A stretch of 64,000 nucleotides of DNA from Microbacterium sp. SD291 (GTDB taxonomy: Bacteria; Actinomycetota; Actinomycetes; Actinomycetales; Microbacteriaceae): contig NZ_JADIJR010000008.1 in assembly GCF_017355365.1 (NCBI RefSeq), positions 1-64,000 on the forward strand, written 5' to 3'. The notes under the pieces were generated by a model that was not told the DNA's origin, did no database searches, and saw only the letters and a program-made list of their open reading frames with translations. Made by a program: the position numbers and the translations under genes. Numbering within the stretch: position 1 is the first letter of the stretch; each line of letters opens with the position of its first letter. This document shows positions 8,207-16,573 of the stretch, piece after piece.

Positions 8207-9391
8207 ATGAAGGTGCTCATCGTGGGTGCGGGGGTGGCCGGCCCCACCCTGGCCTACTGGTTGCTGCGCACGGGTCATGAGCCGACGCTGGTGGAGCGGG
8301 CGCCGCGGCTGCGGGAGGGTGGCTACGTCGTGGACTTCTGGGGCGCCGGGTTCGACGTCGCCGAGCGGATGGGAATCGTCCCGCGACTGCGCGAGGAGGG
8401 CTATCGGTTCCGCGAGGCCCGGGAGGTGTCGGGCAGCGGCCGCCGGATCGCGCATTTCGACCCTGTGAGCGTCATCGAGGGCGCCGCCGCCGGCCGGTAC
8501 GTCACCGTCGGGCGCTCGGAGCTGGCCCGGGCGATCTACGACGCGATCGGCGGCGAGGCGGAGACGATCTTCGGCGACGCCGTGGACTCGATGGCCGATG
8601 ACGGCGGCCGGGTGCGGGTGCGGTTCACGTCGGGCACGGAACGCGAGTTCGATCTCGTCGTGGGCGCGGACGGTCTGCACTCCCGCGTGCGTGATCTCGC
8701 ATTCGGTCCCGAGCAGGACTACGAGCGGTACCTGGGCATCACGGTGGCCGCCTTCGATCTGGACGGCTACCGGCCGCGCGACGAGCTCGTCGCGGTGATG
8801 CACACCGAGGTCGGCGCGCAGACGCTCCGGATCGCACTGCGGGATGGCGCCACGTTGTTCTGCTGCACGTTCCGCCACGACGGCGACGTGCCGGTCGACG
8901 ATGTGCCCGCGCAGCAGGCGCTGCTCCGTGAGCGGCTGCGCGGGATCGGCTGGGAGGTGCCCGGCATCCTGGAACAGCTGCTGCAGGCGCGGACGTTCTA
9001 CATGGACCGGGCCAGCCAGATCCGGATGCCGTCCTGGTCGCGGGGGCGCGTCGCGCTGGTCGGGGATGCGGCGGCGGCCCCGTCGCTGCTGGCCGGCCAG
9101 GGTTCCGCACTGGCGATGGCCGAGGCCTACACCCTCGCCTGCGCGCTGCACGAGACCGGCGGAGATCACCGGGCGGCGTTCGCCGCCTCCCATGCCCGGC
9201 TGGCGACGCTGGTGCGCACCAAGCAGGATGCCGCCGCCGGACTCGGCTCCGCGTTCGCGCCGCGCAACCGCACGCAGCTGCTGATGCGCAACGCCGTGTT
9301 CGGCCTCCTGAGCATCCCCCTCGTCGCCCGTCTTTCGATGGGGCGGAGTCTTCGCGATCCGGTTGAGCTTCCCCCGGTCCCGACCGGTTGA
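8207..9391 (+). CDS. FAD-dependent monooxygenase (aromatic hydroxylase / tetracycline-destructase-like)
   Basis: Group A flavoprotein monooxygenase, 394 residues. The N-terminal Rossmann motif is VGAGVAGPTLAYWLLRTGHEPTLVER (GxGxxG then the ribose-binding acid); the DG motif is VVGADGLHSRVRDL; the GD motif that contacts FAD phosphate and ribose is ALVGDAAAAPSLLAGQGSALAMAEAY. One polypeptide thus binds FAD and NAD(P)H and hydroxylates a small substrate. Relatives include PheA/TfdB hydroxylases and tetracycline-inactivating enzymes, and the substrate cannot be told from sequence. Its promoter carries a palindromic operator and the TetR gene starts 9 bases after its stop, so the pair looks like a substrate-inducible detoxification unit. 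Confidence 0.9.
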   Translation: MKVLIVGAGVAGPTLAYWLLRTGHEPTLVERAPRLREGGYVVDFWGAGFDVAERMGIVPRLREEGYRFREAREVSGSGRRIAHFDPVSVIEGAAAGRYVTVGRSELARAIYDAIGGEAETIFGDAVDSMADDGGRVRVRFTSGTEREFDLVVGADGLHSRVRDLAFGPEQDYERYLGITVAAFDLDGYRPRDELVAVMHTEVGAQTLRIALRDGATLFCCTFRHDGDVPVDDVPAQQALLRERLRGIGWEVPGILEQLLQARTFYMDRASQIRMPSWSRGRVALVGDAAAAPSLLAGQGSALAMAEAYTLACALHETGGDHRAAFAASHARLATLVRTKQDAAAGLGSAFAPRNRTQLLMRNAVFGLLSIPLVARLSMGRSLRDPVELPPVPTG

Positions 9392-9399
9392 ATGGTGGC

Positions 9400-10020
9400 A
9401 TGCCACGTCCGCGCTTCCACCGGCTCGCCCCGGAACAGCAGGCCACAATTCTCGACACCGCCCTCGACGAGTTCGCTGCCCACGGGTTCCGCGACGCCTC
9501 GCTGAATCGGATCATCGCCGCCGCCGGGATCTCCAAGGGTTCGATGTACTACTACTTCGACGGCAAGGAAGACCTCTACATCCACGTCATCCGGGCCGGC
9601 CTCGAGCAGCTCCTCGTCGACGGCGGCGGTGCGCCCGTCCCGGCCGGGAACGGCGGCCCCGACGCGTTCTGGGCATCGCTGGAGCAGCAGTACCTGCAGC
9701 TCATGCGCACCCTCGCCGCGTCGCCCCGGCTGGCGGGACTGCTGCGCGACTGGCTCAGCGGAACGGGCGCCCCCGCCCTCGGTGCGGCACAGCGAGACGC
9801 CGAGCAGGCGACCCTGCCCTGGCTGCAGAAGACTCTCGCGACCGGGCAGGCAGTCGGCGCCGTCCGCACCGACCTTCCCCCGGAACTCATCATCGCCCTC
9901 GCGATGGGAATGGGTCAGGCGATCGACACCTGGCTCATCACCCGACCACCCGGCGACGAACAGCTCGCTGAGGCGGTGCGCACCCTCATGGACGCCATGC
10001 GCCGGGCCCTGCAACCGTGA
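9400..10020 (+). CDS. TetR family transcriptional regulator
   Basis: Probable repressor of the monooxygenase operon, 206 residues. The N-terminal HTH (about 12-60) reads ILDTALDEFAAHGFRDASLNRIIAAAGISKGSMYYYFDGKEDLY, the textbook TetR pattern ending in the YYYF recognition region. The C-terminal ligand domain is Ala/Leu-rich and helical. I took the ATG at 9400; an in-frame TTG four codons earlier would overlap the upstream stop. The inverted repeat at 8173-8197 is its likely operator, and the ligand is probably the monooxygenase substrate. Confidence 0.93.
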   Translation: MPRPRFHRLAPEQQATILDTALDEFAAHGFRDASLNRIIAAAGISKGSMYYYFDGKEDLYIHVIRAGLEQLLVDGGGAPVPAGNGGPDAFWASLEQQYLQLMRTLAASPRLAGLLRDWLSGTGAPALGAAQRDAEQATLPWLQKTLATGQAVGAVRTDLPPELIIALAMGMGQAIDTWLITRPPGDEQLAEAVRTLMDAMRRALQP

Positions 10021-10096
10021 CCGCACCTTCCTGCGAACCGCGTGCGGGAGTCGAGATCATCCTCGCCGCCGGCTCGAGGATAGACAGCATCCGAAC

Positions 10097-10169
10097 GCCG
10101 AGAACTCGCGCTCCGGCACGTCGGAAGTCCTCGATACGCTGAGCCGGCGACGTCGGGAGCTCAGGAGGG
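10097..10169 (+). repeat. Dispersed ~70-bp intergenic repeat, copy B
   Basis: Second copy of the repeat at 3304-3373, same orientation, with the identical 27-base core at 10119-10145. Here it ends at the ribosome site of the gene at 10177, and the TACGCT inside the core could serve as that gene's -10 element. Confidence 0.6.
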
Positions 10170-10176
10170 AGCCGCG

Positions 10177-10803
10177 GTGAGGGCAGATCGGCTGCTGGAG
10201 TCCGTGCTGGCGATCCCGTCGACCACGCTGGCGACGAACTTCTACCTTCCCGACAGCGACGCAGAGGGCGGCTTTCGCACGACGGCCGTCGAACGGTGTG
10301 ATCGTCTCCTCGCCCACCTCGATCGCGTGAGTGACGGAGACATCGTCATCGTCGGCGAAGCTCCCGGCTGGAAGGGCGCGCGCCAGTCTGGCGTTCCGTT
10401 CACATCCGCCAAGACCGTCGGACTCCAGGGATCCAGCGAGGCGAGCGCCACCATCGTGCAGGGCATGCTCGCCGACCTCGGGATCGCCGGCCGCACCCTG
10501 CTATGGAACGCATTCGCGCTCCATCCCCATCAAGCGGGCTCGCCGCGGAGCAACCGGACTCCGACGGAGTCCGAACTGGCCGCCGGGAGGGATGCGCTCC
10601 GGCTTGCCGTCGCCGGCCGCCGAATCATCTGCGTCGGCAACCCGGCCCGAACGAGCATCGAGAAGCTCCTCAGCCTCCGGGTGCCCGGCGTCGGCGGCGC
10701 GTCCGCGAGCAGCCGCGCGGTTGCCCTCCGGCACCCTGCCAACGCAGGCGCCCCGGAGTTCAGGTCCGGAATCGCGGCCGTGGGCGAGCTCTGGGGTCTC
10801 TGA
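10177..10803 (+). CDS. Uracil-DNA-glycosylase superfamily protein
   Basis: A 208-residue protein with the UDG-fold signatures: an N-terminal active-site loop IVIVGEAPGWKGARQSGVPFTS (GEAPG as in family 4/5-type enzymes), a central LWNAFALHPH strand-turn (comparable to the L-N-xxPxxP region), and the C-terminal H-P loop VALRHPANAG that inserts into the DNA minor groove. Such enzymes remove uracil from DNA in base excision repair. It lacks the four-cysteine iron-sulfur pattern of family 4 enzymes, so it belongs to a cluster-free subgroup or acts on another base. The GTG start follows AGGAGGGA. It stands alone behind repeat copy B. Confidence 0.82.
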   Translation: MRADRLLESVLAIPSTTLATNFYLPDSDAEGGFRTTAVERCDRLLAHLDRVSDGDIVIVGEAPGWKGARQSGVPFTSAKTVGLQGSSEASATIVQGMLADLGIAGRTLLWNAFALHPHQAGSPRSNRTPTESELAAGRDALRLAVAGRRIICVGNPARTSIEKLLSLRVPGVGGASASSRAVALRHPANAGAPEFRSGIAAVGELWGL

Positions 10804-10869
10804 CGCGGGTGGACGATGCGCGTGACCGCGCCAGCTCCAGCAGGGCTGGAGCAGCTGTAGCATGCGGCC

Positions 10870-11451
10870 ATGGATCCGGATGCATCGCGCAGTGCCCGTT
10901 CGCTCAGAACCGCTGCCGCCGTCCTGCTCATCGGCGGGGCCGTCGTGGTCCTCTGCGCGGTGCTCATGTTCACCGGGCGGACGTTCTGGGGCTGGCCGGC
11001 GCCCAGCTCGTTCATCGCAGGGGAACGCGCCCTCATCATCGGCTCCGTGCTCATGTCGCTGCTCGGCTTCGCCGTGCTCGAGCTGCTGCTCCGCTCGGCG
11101 GGATCGATCGTCCTTCCTCGCCTGGCACTCGTGATGTACCTCGTGGGCGCGACGATTCTGGTCTCGGCGGAATCCTCGTTCATCGGCGGTCACCCGCACG
11201 TGTACGCGCAGATCGTCGTGTGGATCGTGTCGGCGTTCCTCGCGCAGGCGGCCTTCGGCCTGGCGCTCGTGAGAACCGCGCTCGTGCCGTCAGGGACCGG
11301 CTGGTCGGCGGTCGTGTGGAACGTGGGGATGCTCGCGGCGCTCGCGGTCTTCTCGCCGGGCGACATGTACTACCCGATCGTTCACTTCGTCACGCCGTTC
11401 CTCATCGGGATAGCCCTGCTTCGACGATCCGGCTCCCCATCGGCGGAGTGA
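10870..11451 (+). CDS. Integral membrane protein, unknown function
   Basis: A 193-residue protein with about six hydrophobic helices spanning residues 12-190 and only short loops (SSFIGGHPHVYAQ, SPGDMYYPIVH). No transporter signature is visible. TAGCAT lies 6 bases before the ATG with no ribosome site, which suggests a leaderless transcript. It follows the glycosylase gene by 66 bases but probably has its own promoter. The family is not recognised. Confidence 0.7.
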   Translation: MDPDASRSARSLRTAAAVLLIGGAVVVLCAVLMFTGRTFWGWPAPSSFIAGERALIIGSVLMSLLGFAVLELLLRSAGSIVLPRLALVMYLVGATILVSAESSFIGGHPHVYAQIVVWIVSAFLAQAAFGLALVRTALVPSGTGWSAVVWNVGMLAALAVFSPGDMYYPIVHFVTPFLIGIALLRRSGSPSAE

Positions 11452-11635
11452 CGAGCTCGCCGTCATCTCGAGGAGAGCGCACAGGGCCCGTCCGCGCGGC
11501 CGACGATCCCTTGTCGCTCGCATCGCCGGCGCGGGCGTGCCGCCGTGCCGGAGCGGACGTGCGCGTGGCGTCGGCGGGCCCCTTGCCGTCGCGGCTCGGG
11601 CTTCCGGCACAGCGCGGCATCAGGGAGGACGTCAC

Positions 11636-11875
11636 GATGAAGACCCTGACGGCGGCTACTACGACTGGGATGTCTCCTTCCTCGGAGCGAATCAGGATGC
11701 CGTGCTCGCCGCCGCGGACATCGGGATCGACGCCAAGGACGCCCTGACCTTCGACATCGGCGCCATCGCCCCGTCGATGGCCGCGCACGCGGCCAAGCAG
11801 GCCAGGCGCCGCGTCGGCGACCGCACCGGCTACACCCAGGCGGAACGCGCAGCCGCTGCCCCCGGTCGCTCGTGA
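11636..11875 (+). pseudogene. C-terminal remnant of a vWA-domain protein
   Basis: The frame reading GGYYDWDVSFLGANQDAV, then AADIGIDAKDALTFD (from about 11657) matches the end of von Willebrand A-type proteins, where the FLGANxDA motif follows the domain's last strand. The MIDAS motif (DxSxS) and most of the domain are missing, and upstream codons in this frame are low complexity. I read it as the 3' end of a gene whose 5' part was deleted. It sits at the left border of the protease island. Confidence 0.6.
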
Positions 11876-11941
11876 GAGCAGGCCCGGGCGACCCGGGGGC
11901 CGCGACGTGTATCAGCGCCGCCGTCGCGGCCTCTTCGATGC

Positions 11942-14900
11942 ATGACACTCATCAGCGGCATCACCGGAGGGTTCGCGCTCGCGCTGCTCGGCGACGGCTC
12001 CCTCGTGCACCTCGAGCGCTCCGGCGCCCGCGCGTGGACCGTCGTCCACAGCGCCCCTGACGGCACTCGCCTCGCCGCCGCGCGGCGCCGCCGCAGCGTG
12101 GGCGACGTGGCGGCGCATCCGTCGGACGCGTCGGCCGCCGTCCTCGTCTCGCCTGCGCGCGGTCTCGAGGCGCTCCGCACCGGTGCCGTGACGCCTCTCG
12201 CCGCGCTCCCGGGAGCGGGCGCGGCCACCGGATCCGCCGCCGGGCACATCCTCGCGGTGACGCGGGGCCGGCGCGCGCGCCTGTGGTCGGTCGATCCGGT
12301 CACCGCCGCCGCGACCGACTCCGGAAAGGCCCCGTCGGGCGTCGTCGACATGACCGCTCATCCGACGGATGCCGCAGCCCTCGCGCTCGCCGGGCCCGCG
12401 GCCACGCGGCGCCTGATGCTGCTGCGCGCGGGCTCCGCGCCCGTGGCGCTCGCCGCGGTCCCCGGCGCCACGCGCCTCACCCGGCTGGGGACGGGTGAGG
12501 CGCGGGTCGCGATCGGGTTCTCCGACGGGCGCGTCGACGTGCACGACCTCGCGGCGCCGGCATCCGGACGCACGGTCGCCACGCTGCCGGCATCCGTCTG
12601 GGGCCTCGCCTTCGACGGTGTGGACCTCGTCGCCGGCTTCGGCTCCGACATCGACGCCGTTCCACTCACGGAACCCCCCGGCGTCGACCTGTCCCTGCCC
12701 GCCGAGCACTACCTCGCATCGTGGACCCGGGTCGACGTGAAGGTCCGGGGCGGCATCGCCTTCGACGGCCTCGCCTTCGTCGTCGAGCCGTTGCACGGCG
12801 GCCTCGTCTCGGCATCCCGCGACGCCTCATTCGACCCGGTCGCGCCGCACGTCGTGATGTCGATCGGCGGCACCGTCGGCGAGTACGCCCTGCTGGCTCT
12901 GGATGCCGCGACCGGCGAGGTCCTCGGAAAGCAGCCGTTCCACGTGGTCGACGCCTGGCCGGGACCGGACGGCCCGCCCCTCGCGCTCGTCGGCCCGTCG
13001 GAGAACGAGGCGCCGGACGCGGCGTGGGGAGGGGGCGACCCGTACGTCCCGCAGAACATGGACGTCCGCCCCCGGCTCGGCGACTGGCGGGTGGCGATCG
13101 TGGTGGTCGAGACCTCCGACCAGGCGACCCTGACCGCAGCGGAGGCGGCCACTCTCACGCAGACCCTGCGCGACGAGGTCTTCACGGGCGTCGTGCGCGG
13201 CGGCGTGACCGAATCGTCCAGGCTCTTCTACGACGCGGTGTCCAGCGGCAGGCTGAACCTCGTCGACGCCGGGATCGTCGTGCCGGTACGGCTGCCCAAC
13301 CAGTGGGACACGTACGTCACCTCCGACGCCGGCGGGGAGACGGGCACGGACGGGCTGCCGATCTTCGGCCGGGCCGCAGTGGCCGAGATCGTGCGGCAGA
13401 ACCGCGACCTGACGCGGGCGGGCCGTCCGCTGCTGCTCGACCTCGACGCGGTGGACTCGCTCGTCTTCGTCATGCGGTCGCTCCCCGCGAACCCGGCCGC
13501 CATGTTCCCCGGCCGCTATCAGTGGCCGTGCGGCACCCGCCCCGGCGGGTATCAGCTGAGCTTCATCGTGGGCGAGACGGTGCTGTCCTTCCTCGGCTTC
13601 GAGATCGCCATTCCGCGCAGCCGCACGATCCAGGCCCTCACGATGCCCACCACGTGGACCTCGGTCAGCAACGGGCGCACGTTCGCCGAGACCGTCGCGC
13701 ACGAGCTCGGGCACAACTTCGGCCTGCACGATGCCTACTTCGACGCGGCGACGCACGCCGCGCAGTATCAGGCCCGCGAGCTCGGCGGCTGGGACCTCAT
13801 GGGCAACGAGGGAGGGTCGCCGGAACTTTCCCCCGCTGAGCGGATGCAGCTGGGCTGGGTGCCCGCCTCCGACGTGCGGACCCTCTCGGTCGGCGTGGCC
13901 GGATACGTCGACGAGACCGTGGACCTGCATCCTGCGGGTTCGGCCGGTCCCGCTCCCGCCGGACGCAAGCAGGCGGTGGAGCTGCGTATCGCTGACGGCC
14001 GCAACTACTACTTCGAGTACCGGCGCCGCAACGCGAGTGCACTCAGCGACCAGGCGACCCCGGAGGACTACGTCGTCGTCGGGACGGACTACGTGTCGGG
14101 CGACACACCTCCCACCGACCGCCGGCCGCTCACCCTGCTGCGGGACGACGCGGATGCCGACGGCGCGACGTTCGCTCTCGGCGACGACTACGAGGAGTCC
14201 GACACCAGCGACCCGGCGTACCCGAACGACTTCCGGCTGGAGGTCACCCAGGCGGGCGACGGAGCGGCGCGCGTGCACCTGCGCTACGCCGACGCCAAGC
14301 CCGACCCGGCGTTCCGCCCGTGGGGGCAGAGCACCGGGTGGAAGAGTCCCGACCTGCGCGTGGAGAACGCCCGCAATCAGCAGGACGCGTCGCTGCGCGA
14401 CGTGCCGTGGGAGGGGCACGACAACTGGATCGTCGCGACACTGCGCAACAACGGCCGCGACACGGCGACCGGCGTCGAGGTCGTCTTCGGCGTGAAGGAC
14501 TTCACGCTCGGAGGCGGTGCCGAGGTCGGGCTCGGATCGGTCACCGTGCCGTCCCTCGCCGCCGGTGCGAGCATCGACATCACGTCGCCGTCCGCGTGGC
14601 GGCCGCCCGCGCTCTCGCTGATCCCGTTCCTCACGATCCGCCCGCACTACTGCGTCTTCGCGCGGATCACGGCCCTGCCCGACGAGATCACCCGCGACAA
14701 CAACGAGGCGCAGTCGAACCACACGCGTATGATCTCGGCATCCGGTTCGCCGTCGACCCGCGAGACCGGCGTCGTCAAGGTGACCAACCCGCACCCCGTC
14801 GAGGCCCGGTGCCGCGTGGTGGTGCGCCAGACCGACCCGCTCTCGCGCACCTACCTGGAGCACGCCTGGGTGGTGCTGCAGCCGGGCGAGGAGCGCGGCG

Positions 14901-15358
14901 TGCGGTTCTGGACGGAGTCGATGATCGGCGATCCCGCGGTCGAGGCGATGACCGAGGAGCTCAAGTCCCGCTCGTGGGAGGTCCCCAACCGGCTGCGCCT
15001 GACCGGCGTCGCCGATGCGGGCGAGGGATGCCACGGGGACACCACCGGCGGCGCGCACGTCGACGTCGTCGCCGGCCGACGGACCCGCTTCGTCGACCTC
15101 CGGGTGGGAGACGGGCACGCGACCGGGCGCATCGCGGTGGAGGAGGACGGCGACGGCCCCTGGGGCTCGGTCGTCGTCTCGATCCGGGATGACGTGGACG
15201 GCGACGACCTCGGCGTCTTCACGGGCGAGGTGCGAGACGGCGACTTCGCGTTCGAGTTCCGCGGGCGGGTCGAGGGCGGCCGGGTCGCGCAGGCCGAGTT
15301 CAACGGCGGCTACTCGGCGGCGCCCTGCATCAGCGAATGGGTCGGTCTGGAGCGATGA
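11942..15358 (+). CDS. Large propeller-containing M6-like zinc metalloprotease
   Basis: A 1138-residue protein with no signal peptide at this ATG. Residues 1-240 read like WD/PQQ-type beta-propeller blades (repeated DVxAHPxDA, LxxLGTGEARVAIGFSDGRVDVHDL). A protease domain follows at about 380-680 with zinc motif HELGHNFGLHD (His587, Glu588, His591, Asp597) and a Met-turn GGWDLMGNEGG about 30 residues later; HExxHxxGxxD plus this turn is the pattern of M6 (immune inhibitor A) peptidases. The C-terminal 400 residues look like CARDB/Ig-like beta domains (NWIVATLRNNGRDTATGVEVVF). The start lacks a strong ribosome site. It lies next to three unknown genes, a nuclease and an S4 gene. Possible roles are self-processing or an effector exported by another route; these are inferences. 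Confidence 0.8.
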   Translation: MTLISGITGGFALALLGDGSLVHLERSGARAWTVVHSAPDGTRLAAARRRRSVGDVAAHPSDASAAVLVSPARGLEALRTGAVTPLAALPGAGAATGSAAGHILAVTRGRRARLWSVDPVTAAATDSGKAPSGVVDMTAHPTDAAALALAGPAATRRLMLLRAGSAPVALAAVPGATRLTRLGTGEARVAIGFSDGRVDVHDLAAPASGRTVATLPASVWGLAFDGVDLVAGFGSDIDAVPLTEPPGVDLSLPAEHYLASWTRVDVKVRGGIAFDGLAFVVEPLHGGLVSASRDASFDPVAPHVVMSIGGTVGEYALLALDAATGEVLGKQPFHVVDAWPGPDGPPLALVGPSENEAPDAAWGGGDPYVPQNMDVRPRLGDWRVAIVVVETSDQATLTAAEAATLTQTLRDEVFTGVVRGGVTESSRLFYDAVSSGRLNLVDAGIVVPVRLPNQWDTYVTSDAGGETGTDGLPIFGRAAVAEIVRQNRDLTRAGRPLLLDLDAVDSLVFVMRSLPANPAAMFPGRYQWPCGTRPGGYQLSFIVGETVLSFLGFEIAIPRSRTIQALTMPTTWTSVSNGRTFAETVAHELGHNFGLHDAYFDAATHAAQYQARELGGWDLMGNEGGSPELSPAERMQLGWVPASDVRTLSVGVAGYVDETVDLHPAGSAGPAPAGRKQAVELRIADGRNYYFEYRRRNASALSDQATPEDYVVVGTDYVSGDTPPTDRRPLTLLRDDADADGATFALGDDYEESDTSDPAYPNDFRLEVTQAGDGAARVHLRYADAKPDPAFRPWGQSTGWKSPDLRVENARNQQDASLRDVPWEGHDNWIVATLRNNGRDTATGVEVVFGVKDFTLGGGAEVGLGSVTVPSLAAGASIDITSPSAWRPPALSLIPFLTIRPHYCVFARITALPDEITRDNNEAQSNHTRMISASGSPSTRETGVVKVTNPHPVEARCRVVVRQTDPLSRTYLEHAWVVLQPGEERGVRFWTESMIGDPAVEAMTEELKSRSWEVPNRLRLTGVADAGEGCHGDTTGGAHVDVVAGRRTRFVDLRVGDGHATGRIAVEEDGDGPWGSVVVSIRDDVDGDDLGVFTGEVRDGDFAFEFRGRVEGGRVAQAEFNGGYSAAPCISEWVGLER

Positions 15359-15463
15359 CGCGCTCGGCCTGCGGACTGCGGAACGCCTCCACGACGTGCT
15401 GCACCCGCAGGCCCGGCGCGAAGGGGCTGCCGCCGACCGAGTCCTCGAGCGCCGACCGTGCGC

Positions 15464-15691
15464 TCAGCCGCGGACCCGGACGGTGCGCCCCTGGAACGAC
15501 ACGAGGTCGCCCTCGACGAGCTGCCGTCCGCGGCGGCGCTCCTCCGCGCCGTTGACGCTCACGAAGCCGTCGATGATCGCCTCCTTGGCGTCGCCGCCCG
15601 AGTCGATCAGGCCCGCGAACTTGAGGAACTGCCCGAGGCGGATCATCTCGCCGCCGATGGAGATGTCGTCGATCGGATCGGAGGTCGTCAT
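15464..15691 (-). CDS. S4-domain RNA-binding protein, YaaA/YlmH-like small form
   Basis: A 75-residue protein that is essentially one S4 domain: MIRLGQFLKFAGLIDSGGDAKEAIIDGFVSVNG, then R-rich RRRGRQLVEGDLVSFQGRTVRV. This is the compact form (about 70 residues) that binds structured RNA, often linked to ribosome assembly or tRNA/rRNA quality control. It is the last gene of a minus-strand pair with the nuclease, 16 bases after the nuclease stop. It is probably a housekeeping gene beside the island. Confidence 0.88.
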   Translation of the reverse strand: MTTSDPIDDISIGGEMIRLGQFLKFAGLIDSGGDAKEAIIDGFVSVNGAEERRRGRQLVEGDLVSFQGRTVRVRG

Positions 15692-15707
15692 CCCTGAATC
15701 GTAACCG

Positions 15708-16502
15708 TCAGAGCACGATGTCGTCGGGGACGGCCAGCGCCCGCCACTCGGCCGGCCGGGTGGTGCGGACACGGAGCACGTCGGCATCCGGCAGGGGGCC
15801 GAGGTCGACCCCGGCGAGCTTCGCGATGTCGGCCACCGGCACCTGGAAGGCGCGGAACGCGCCGAGCGGCGCAGCGGCGAGCAGCCCGTCCTCGGTGTCG
15901 ACGAGCTCCGTCTGATCGAGCACGAAGCCGGCTGCCGCCAGGCCGCCGGCGCCCTGCCACGCGGCCACCTTCCAGAACCGCAGCGGGATCCGGATGCCGC
16001 GGTACGGCGGATCGTCGTCGCCGAGGACCGGCGCGGTGAACACCGACAGCCGCTGATCCGTGGACTCCGCGTAGGCGAGCACATGGTCCTCGAGGCCCAG
16101 CCACAGCTCCTTCGACTGGTTGAACCCGGCCGCCTGCGGGGCCGCGTTCGGGTAGAAGAACGTGGCGGCCATCGCGGCGCGCGCCCGGGCGGCATCCCCC
16201 CAGCCCGGGTCGCGCCGCCGCACCAGGTGGCCGCGATCCAGGTCGTTGCTGGCGTACACGGCCGGTCCGGTCTGCTCGCCGGCGTCGATCCGCGGATCGA
16301 ACTGCCACTCCCCGGCGCGGGGGAGGTCGAGCATCCGCGCCCCGTCGATGTTCACCCCGGTGACTGCGGCGAGCCGCCGGGAGGGGTCGAGCAGCACGGA
16401 GAACCGCGGGTAGTCCAGCATCCGCGTCTCCTGCGCCGGCCGGGGGAGCGGCAGGCGCGTCGGGAGGAAGTCGAGGTCGTAGCCGTCCGCCATGCCCCCC
16501 AT
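15708..16502 (-). CDS. DNA/RNA non-specific endonuclease (beta-beta-alpha-metal, DRGH motif)
   Basis: A 264-residue NUC1/EndoG-type nuclease. The catalytic signature SNDLDRGHLVRRRDPGWG supplies the general-base His; FYPNAAPQAAGFNQSKELWLGLEDHV supplies the metal-binding Asn and the conserved W-x-x-LE helix. Such enzymes cut DNA and RNA with one divalent metal. No signal peptide is visible, so it may be cytoplasmic, or an effector exported another way. Starts at 16502 or 16493 are both possible, and neither has a clear ribosome site. It is divergent from the three-gene unknown operon at 16574, with only 71 bases between them. Confidence 0.85.
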   Translation of the reverse strand: MGGMADGYDLDFLPTRLPLPRPAQETRMLDYPRFSVLLDPSRRLAAVTGVNIDGARMLDLPRAGEWQFDPRIDAGEQTGPAVYASNDLDRGHLVRRRDPGWGDAARARAAMAATFFYPNAAPQAAGFNQSKELWLGLEDHVLAYAESTDQRLSVFTAPVLGDDDPPYRGIRIPLRFWKVAAWQGAGGLAAAGFVLDQTELVDTEDGLLAAAPLGAFRAFQVPVADIAKLAGVDLGPLPDADVLRVRTTRPAEWRALAVPDDIVL

Positions 16503-16573
16503 CGTGCCGGATGCCGCCGACATCGTGTATCACGCGGCCGATGGGCGCCTCTTCTCCTTTGAGGAGGTGCAAG

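Noticed and set aside
12827..15118. A 763-codon open frame antisense to the protease gene
   Set aside because: It is Arg/Val/Asp-rich low complexity, has no domain, and mirrors the codon bias of the plus-strand gene, which carries a full zinc-protease motif.
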